A model generated the notes under the pieces. It made no database searches, was not told the DNA's origin, and saw nothing but the letters and a program-made list of their open reading frames with translations. Made by a program: the position numbers and the translations under genes. This document shows, piece after piece, positions 57,366 to 64,000 of a stretch of 64,000 nucleotides of DNA (the stretch's first letter is position 1; the number at the start of each line of letters is the position of its first letter). The DNA lies in contig JBCAQO010000004.1 of NCBI GenBank assembly GCA_039111635.1, positions 1,426,001 to 1,490,000 of the forward strand. The letters run 5' to 3'. The DNA comes from Heterobasidion occidentale. Taxonomy: Eukaryota > Basidiomycota > Agaricomycetes > Russulales > Bondarzewiaceae.

Positions 57366-59632
57366 ATGACCGCTGAAGCACCGCCGGAGTGGTTTCTCGT
57401 TGTCGATCAGCTCCCAGTCGACCCATCTTGTATCCAGTCCTTCGCTACACCTTTCGGACATGACCTTATTTGGTACCTCCTTTGTCAGAAGTCTAAGGAG
57501 CCACATGATTTCCAGGTTCAGTGCATCTGCCAACTGTTGGATGGCACTGATGTCTTCGCTATCACAGCTACAGGCGACAGCAAGAGCCAGCTTTTCTTGA
57601 TGTTTATCATAGTCTGCCAATTGCTTGCACAGCATGCCCAATACCGGCCGAAGGGCTTCTGCCTCCCCGAGAATCCTGTGATGATCGTTGTTTGCCCTAC
57701 CAAGAGCCTTGAAGAAGATATGGTATGTAATCTATCATATCTTTTAGATTTTTAAAACAAAATATCCGCAGGCAAACTCTATGTCAAAGGATGGGCTTGT
57801 CACAGTTGTTATTAATGAGGACACGACACATGCAGCTCGGATGCGTGGTGACAATATATGGGCAACAGCGGAGACAAAGGCCGCATTGATATTTCTCTTG
57901 CCTGAGCAGCTCAATACTCGCTGTTTCTGGGATGCACTCAAGAACAACAATTTCTGGCTCCGTATCATTGGTCTTGCCGTTGACAAGGCACATCTGATCC
58001 TATCGTGGCATTCCACAAATAATTCATGGAAATCGGCTTGACTCGTGCTCGGCTCCAGTCATCTGTACGGTTCCTTGCTGTCACCGCGACAATGGAGCCA
58101 GGTCCACCACTGCATGCTGTTGCTCAATTATTGGGTTTACGAGAAGGCCAATACTTCCTTCTTCGCCGCTCAAATTTGCGACACGAGGTGCAACTTATCA
58201 CGCGCACGCTCACTAGTGGGATTACGAGCACAGCATTTCCGGAACTCCTATGGGTACTTTCTGGCGGGCACAAGATTCTGATTTACTGTGCAACTATTGC
58301 ACTTGGGTACAATCTCACCAAGTTCCTATGGAATTCAGCCTCAGGTTCATTGGCGGAGCGTGGGATGTTTTTACGGATGTATAACTCGCTGAATTGGCCA
58401 TCATATAATCAGGAGACATGTAATCTTATGCTTACTGACAAGCCTCAGGTCAGAGTAGCGACAGATGCTCTTTCAGTTGGGGTCAACCTACCGCATGTTG
58501 AACATGTTGTTATTGTTGGAGAGCCTCGCAATGTCAATGATATTGTGCAAAAGGTTGGGAGGGCAGGTCGTGACTGGAAGGTGGTAAAGGATGCTCGAGG
58601 AATCCTCTACATGTCAGCATCAACGATGGCAAAGGCAGCGCTGGTAGTAGGCCAAACTGTCGGGAATGCTTCCGTGATGCCCCCTTCGCTTGCATCCTTT
58701 CTCACAGCAGCATGCTTTCCAGCTGCCTTGGACTCTATCTACAACAACCTATCATACAATCTTCAATGCTCCTGCTTATCTTGCGTGCAGAGTGACAAGC
58801 CCTCTTGATCAATAACCTGCAACTGCTCTCGCTGTATTCCAGACACATTGCCGATCAGCAAGCCTCACAAGGCAGGCGAAACAAAATCTCTAAAGGCAGC
58901 CAGAAAGCGAAATATGAAGGGTCTCATATTGACAGCAGACCAGTGAAGGCACATGGAAGAGCACTTGCGAGCATGGCGACAGGAAATTTGGGTAGAGGCA
59001 AATGAAGTTGAGCTTGGGTTCGTCCCAAGCTATGCATTCTTTCCTGATCATCTCATTGTGCACTTCCTGGACCATTTCTACTCTTTCTTGGCCCACGAAG
59101 ACATTATACCTCCTTGAGAGAGACACCACCTGCTTCGCGCTCATAGTCTCCAGCTCTGGGAAGTAATCACCAACCTCTGCACTCGTTTCCTTGCACTGCC
59201 AGTACCTGACACTCTTCAGATTCACACCTCACCAGTTGTGAGTGAGAATGGGGTGCAACATAATGGGTCAGGAGTATTGGAGGTGGATGACACTGCCTTG
59301 CAGGATGACATGGCCAACATGGTGTTGCGCACTGCAATGCCGATTCCCACAGGACTCCGCTTCCGCATTAACCTTGTGTAATATTATTTTTTCTACCACT
59401 CAATTATATGAATCTCATGTTATTTCCCAATAGAAAATGCACCTTAGTTGTATCAAATAACCTTGAACAGAGTGTGCAAGCGAATGGCCACAAACGCAAG
59501 GCTTCAATCTCGCTCTCAACAGCTCCTACAGCAAAGGTAGCACGCATAGCAGTAAGTAATACTATAGCATTTGTGCATCGTCTACTGAATTTCTGTTAGA
59601 ATAAAGAGAATATGGCATACATTATTCCCTAA
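57366..59632 (+). pseudogene. RecQ-like helicase relic with altered catalytic motifs
   Basis: ATG at 57366; DFQVQCICQLLDG precedes motif I, which reads ITATGDSKSQ instead of G-x-G-K-S/T. Motif II reads VDKAHLI instead of DEAH. Motif III region FLAVTATMEP; helicase C-lobe ILIYCATIALG, VRVATDALSVGVNLPHVEHVV and motif VI VQKVGRAGRD. A frame change occurs near 58015 and stops follow at 58806. The C-terminal region (HLIVHFLDHFYSFLAHEDII, about 59050) is readable after further frame changes and ends NKENMAYIIP (59630-59632). RecQ-like proteins unwind DNA using ATP; both ATP motifs are changed here, so it is probably inactive. It meets the next gene tail to tail with an 11-bp overlap. Confidence 0.75.
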
Positions 59633-62600
59633 ACACCACCTCGGCCTTGCTCTCTTGTGAGGCATCACTGAACTCATGTTCGGATTCTTCCTGAACTGAA
59701 TCAATAGTGTGCATTTCCCCTTCGTCATCTGTACTATCCTCAATCTCACCTTCAGCACCGGGGATACTACCAGAGATGTGAAGCGGGAACAGTATCTCAT
59801 CATCAGTCTCCTCTTCCAATTCTTCATGCAACAGATATGCTGCCGCCTGTTCCATCAGCTTGATATTCGCAGCGGTTGCTGCTGCCGTGTTCTCCTCCTC
59901 GATCTCTTGTTTGTCTTCTTCTTGATAGTCAAAGACCATATCATTTGTTACAGCAGTTTTGGTTTGGTCAGATGCAGTTTGAGGTGTTTCTTGAAACAAT
60001 GAGTTCAACTGCCATTGTGTAAGCTTTGTTTCCTTGAGCCAACGATAACCTTGTGTAAAGTTGTCTACGTCACGTTTGCCATACGAGCGTCCTGGTCGCC
60101 ATCGGTGAATTTCTTCTTCTTGATAGATTTGGAGGAGAGTGTGTAATTCTGCAATCGCATGTGGAGATGTGTGAGAGTTGTCTTTTGACTTCAAACCACT
60201 GCCACGAGGTAGCTCTGTCTTGATACGATTGAATTGGTGAACACAGCGAGAGAGGAGATTGCAATGGAAAGGATCCGCAAATGTCCCACTTGTGCGGGAT
60301 TTTCGTTGCTCCATAAACAGATTGAGGTGTTCTTGCAGAAGATCACCTTCTTTATGATGTCCTTGCTCGCCAGACATATTTACCAGCCAATTCTCTAAGA
60401 TGGCATGTCGCAACTCGGGGCTCGATTCCCATTCTAGCAAGGTAATCATCTCCAGCAAGTAAGATGTATATTTTGCATGCGGTGAGCCAGCAAATGTGAA
60501 CAGCATCATCTGTTCATGTCCATTCAATATCATAATATCAGTTAAGTGTTGTTGTGTACACACCTTGAACACCTCCGTCCGCAACAGCATAGCTCACCTC
60601 GCGTGACAACATTGCTTCAGACATAAAGCGGCATGATTGAGCTAATGCACGGTCTCCACAAAAGTGGTCACTTTCGTCTTCGACCTGTACTGCAGTACCT
60701 CCACTACCCAAAGGGTCCATTAGTTGACTTTTTTGAAGACCAACCCAGGTAGATCCTTTGGGCACAGCCCATGGCCCTCCTTCATCTTTCTGAGGTGCTC
60801 GCTCGTAAGCTCGTAAATTTGTGTATTGGCGATGCAGTGTCCGTGCCATGTCCTCTAACTCCTCGAGAGCAGGAAGCTTATTTTCTTTGGCCAAATGCTC
60901 AAAGTGTGTGACAAGGTTGTCTGTTCCGGGGAATATGCTGTGAACAACACAACAATCAGGACAGCTTTATGAGCAATTTAAGGCACATACCTCCAACAGT
61001 CTAGAATGCGAGCATCAAGGATGGTGTATGTGAGATCAGAAGCAGGATAATATTCAGGCTGTTTTAGGTTGGTGATGTTGCGACCAATTGTGAGGGCACT
61101 GTGTCCCAATGTTGATGGGTCATTAGAAAGCTGAGGGCCCCAGTGTGTTCATCTGGAAAAACCCCCCTTGTATTAGTTCTGGATTATATCTGATAGTGTC
61201 TAAAAGTGTCTAAAAGTGTCAATTATGGCTAATTAGAGCTTAATACAAGGGGGTGGTTTCCCAGATGTTTCGAATATACGGCAGAGGTCCATCCACTTCT
61301 GTGTGCCAGAGATCAAGAATGGGCAAAACTAGAGCAAAGCGCTGAAAAGAATTAGGATGAAATTGCATATAACGCTTAAGCTGCAATAGCCGCTCAAATG
61401 TTAACCCATCCCCTGCAACAAGAACCAGACGGTCGTTATATCTGCTCTCTGTTTGTCCTATCTGCTCCAAGAAATCCACGGTTGCCGCTTTCAACTCAGC
61501 GACAATGGTCTCGTCCTTGTCATTACTACCCAGAGGGTGAATTTTCGTCTTCCACTGTTTAGGAAGTGCATGTTTCTTTGCGCGAGTTTGGTAGAGCATA
61601 TTGACGTGTTTCTGAAGCATAAGGTCCAGTGCAGGAACATAGCGCACAAGGGTGCGAAGCCATTGCAGAATGCATACGGTTTCCAATTGTTGTCCATCAA
61701 TCAAGTTCAAGAAGTCCTCAACCGTCCGTTGTCCTCAATCATGATGCGCTACTCGCCTTTCATAGTCATGAAGATCCCACGCACGAGAGTAAAACCCTTC
61801 CATCTCGATTGCCGTCACAGCCATGCCTTTCATCATCTGAGTCCGACGTCCGATGCGAGACTCCCATTGCAAAGCCTGGACCTGGATATTGTCAGTCCAA
61901 ATCATGAGCCAAGCTTCTGATGAGTTTCCAAGCTCCATGACCCAATTTGCTTCATGCTGAGCCAGTTGTAGACAGGTTCGGTAGACTGTGGAGTATGATG
62001 GCACCCATCCGTGATGGCTGCCGATGCGGAATATGGATTCATGGACCCCGCAAGCGAAGAATAGAAGTCCAATTGTCATTGGTAACAGGCGGGCTGTACT
62101 CGCTCGTGAAAACAGCAATGAGCTCAGAGCCTGTGTGACAACCTGTAGAACATGCGATTAGGATAAGAGGGTCTCGGCACCAATCTTTGTCCACTTGACC
62201 TGACTGTCTTCACTCGCAAGCTTGCTATCGAGGTGTAAACCACTGGATACCTTGATTGCGGACTCAGCCTCTTGGATGAGGTGTTTCTCAATGAGCTGTG
62301 CTGCCATAGATGTAAGAGTTGGATGGGCATTTTTTATTTCAAGATAGGGAATGGAAGTAGAATACATGAGGTCAACCTCGGCAGAGTGAGGTTTCGGTCG
62401 ACCATCAGGACTCTGGAGCCAGCATTGAAGAATATGAGCAGGGGTATAAGCATTCTGTCCATGAAGAAACTTGCTAACAAGTGAGCAATGATCTCTTCGT
62501 CACGAGACCCTTTTGTTTGGGTTGTCGGTCTGATACCGGAAGCAGTACCATAGAAACGTGCCGAAAGACCAGTTTTCTTGTTGGATTGCTGCAAAGATTC

Positions 62601-62853
62601 TTGTGAGCTTCCTTTGAATAAGCTTCTGAGATGGCGGTAGACAAGAAAATGACGGTCTGGGGGCATTGGAAGAAGCAGATAGATGAGATATATTTGTCGA
62701 AGGGATATGTGCCGAAACATAAGAAAGAGTGGGAGTTTGTCCGTAATTAGAGGCTGAGAGAGGAGATGGGGAGTAGGCTATCCATTGGGGGACGTTTGTA
62801 GGCCGTAGAAGTGTCACTGGAACTGAGAGCGCGGTCGGAATCGTGAATTCCAT
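59622..62853 (-). pseudogene. DUF6589-type protein, frameshifted and MITE-interrupted
   Basis: ATG at 62853 (MEFTIPTALS). After a Ser/Pro-rich leader come KLTRIFAAIQQENWSFGTFLW, YTPAHILQCWLQ, STARLLPMTIGLLFFACGVH, GSHHGWVPSYSTVYRT, WLMIWTDNIQVQALQWESRIG, GQQLETVCILQWLRTLVRYVP, LVAGDGLTFERLLQLKRY, LPILDLWHTEVD, then after the MITE LGPQLSNDPSTLGHSAL. The C-terminal part (60590-59622) has FAGSPHAKYTSYLLEMITLLEW, ENWLVNMSGEQGHHKEGDLLQEH and HTSPHAIAELHTLLQIY, ending in a Glu-rich tail. This is the layout of large agaricomycete DUF6589 proteins, often linked to mobile DNA. Frame breaks near 62510 and 62465 and the MITE at 61150 make it a pseudogene. The reading depends on memory of the family. Confidence 0.65.
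61150..61267. mobile_element. 118-bp MITE, copy 2
   Basis: Nearly identical to 5178-5295, with the same CATCTGG ends and 26-nt inverted repeats. The flanking TT is duplicated (61148-61149, 61268-61269). Excising it with one TT rejoins the DUF6589 reading frame (PYIRN to LGPQLS on the minus strand), so it sits in an exon. Two independent insertions thus both show a 2-bp duplication. Confidence 0.88.
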
Positions 62854-63424
62854 GGCTGAGGACAATGACGAGCAGAGCGGTCCGTTGCTCAAAGCGTCGA
62901 AAAGGCCGTGGGAATAAATCGGCTGTGGGAATGTTCTGACCACCGACCAAGGGGGCGCGACTGAATGCAGACTGTATATAGGAGAGACCCACCCAATCAA
63001 TTCGTCATCAACTATTTATCAGTCTGCTGAGGAGACTAATATAGGTTCCATCTAGACCAAATGTCATCACCACCTGATTCTTCAAATGGAATCAGGCTGA
63101 TTCCAGGTCATCCGGCAGCCAGGCTTAGACACCACGTTAAATAGATCCGTCTCTCAACATGTCTGCCACACAATATATACGAGTTCTGACCCGTCGCTTT
63201 AGGACTTTCATGCAATGCTGAATGCTATTTTGTGAGGTTAGGGTTGAGTCCAAGCGTTGTTGTCTTGTTCAAAAAAAAATGAGGCCTGATATTTTTGTTC
63301 GTTGCTTGCTACACATTGTAGGCTACCTGTAGTCTGTATGGAGACTGTTGTTTTCTATATAATTGTCACCTGATTACCTGTTGCTTGTGCTCCTATTGCT
63401 TGTGCTCCCATTGCTTGTGCTCCC
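62854..63424. other. Promoter side of the DUF6589 gene and intergenic DNA
   Basis: No gene. It ends in three tandem copies of a 16-bp unit (ATTGCTTGTGCTCC, about 63380-63424) directly against the family A LTR. Confidence 0.45.
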
Positions 63425-64000
63425 TGTTACGAACTGCTCGTTCAGTAACCCAAGAGTAACAGGTTCTTCCCTAGGTTGCACGATGGACTGAGGGGTGGAC
63501 GAAGTCTCGACTGTATCAAGCAAGGATACAGGAGGGAATAATGATTGGCTCTAAGTCACACAGTGTGAGGACTGTGTAGGTACAAAGAGAATAGACTGAA
63601 GATCCTTAGCCTATTCTATGGGCCTTATATACTGTATAGGGTATAGGGTAAGAGTCCGTATGCTTCTCCGGGTTCCCATCCCAGGAGAGCTGTGTGCGCC
63701 ATCTCTCTCAGCCGGTGCCTACTCTTGTACTTCTCCAGTCGCACCAATCCATCCTGGTACAACAAGGCACTTACCCATAAGCCCTAAGCCCATGGCATGT
63801 GAATGCCTATCTTATCAATCTGCTATACCCATGACCCTATCATATAACCTCTACTGATATCTTGAAGAACCATCGGTCCAGTCGGCTCCTAAGGACATGC
63901 CAAATACCTTGATGTACGCTCCGTAGTGGAGCCGCCTAGCATGTGATGCTTGAACCATTGGATAGACTGGCCCCGAAGGGCCCCGATCGGTTAAGTCATA
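63425..64000 (-). repeat. Family A LTR, copy 3, inverted and cut by the window edge
   Basis: The minus strand matches 3934-4535: it begins (plus strand) TGTTACGAACTGC and runs to AAGTCATA, lacking only the last 3 nt of the LTR. TATATAA and the hairpin are present (about 63590-63640). Whether it is a solo LTR or part of an element to the right cannot be seen. Confidence 0.85.

Overview
The window looks like repeat-rich DNA from a basidiomycete, most likely an Agaricomycete. The evidence is split genes with 50-75 nt GT-AG introns, a Plavaka-type transposase, a DUF6589-type gene with a RecQ-like helicase beside it, an alpha-1,3-glucan synthase relic, a bicupin oxalate decarboxylase and chromodomain Ty3/gypsy LTR elements. 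No species can be named from the sequence.

Layout. (1) 1-20030 is nested LTR-retroelement debris. Family A (LTR about 600 bp, TGTTAT...TAACA) is present as the 3' part of one element (1-4535), a truncated second copy (15774-17039) and an edge copy (63425-64000, minus). Its LTR lies in an alpha-1,3-glucan synthase relic (4536-5365) that also carries a 118-bp MITE. Family B is a 10.4-kb chromovirus on the minus strand (5366-15773, LTRs of 834 bp). It has an upstream ORF, gag, protease, RT/RNase H, integrase, chromodomain and an extra zinc-knuckle ORF 3' of pol. Family C is a solo LTR (19222-20030). (2) 20476-44253 is the host gene block: a DHA1-like MFS transporter, a CPSF6-like RRM protein, SPT2, a ZIFL-like MFS transporter, urease, a second ZIFL-like MFS paralogue and oxalate decarboxylase. 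Between them are gene-poor stretches. (3) 44411-57201 is a candidate 12.8-kb composite Plavaka transposon. It is bounded by inverted TGT[C/T]GGAAAAAAT ends and holds a transposase broken by a family B solo LTR. It also holds three truncated, GC-rich host gene fragments, all on the minus strand (oligopeptide transporter, Cys/His protein, aspartyl-tRNA synthetase), and an apparently intact agaricomycete-specific gene. (4) 57366-62853 is a convergent pair, a RecQ-like helicase relic and a DUF6589-type gene, overlapping tail to tail. A second MITE copy sits in the DUF6589 gene.

Most notable signals. Family B appears to be self-primed: the 10 nt just inside its 5' LTR are the exact complement of a predicted transcript start in its own LTR, and that start sequence is shared with family C. 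Families B and C also share an ATG-less reading frame inside the LTR. Families A and B both have a TATA box ahead of a 3' ORF, as if they made a second transcript. The composite Plavaka element with captured gene fragments is the best candidate for an undescribed mobile unit. Urease carries an in-frame TAG at codon 33. All comparisons were done by eye, without alignment software or database searches.
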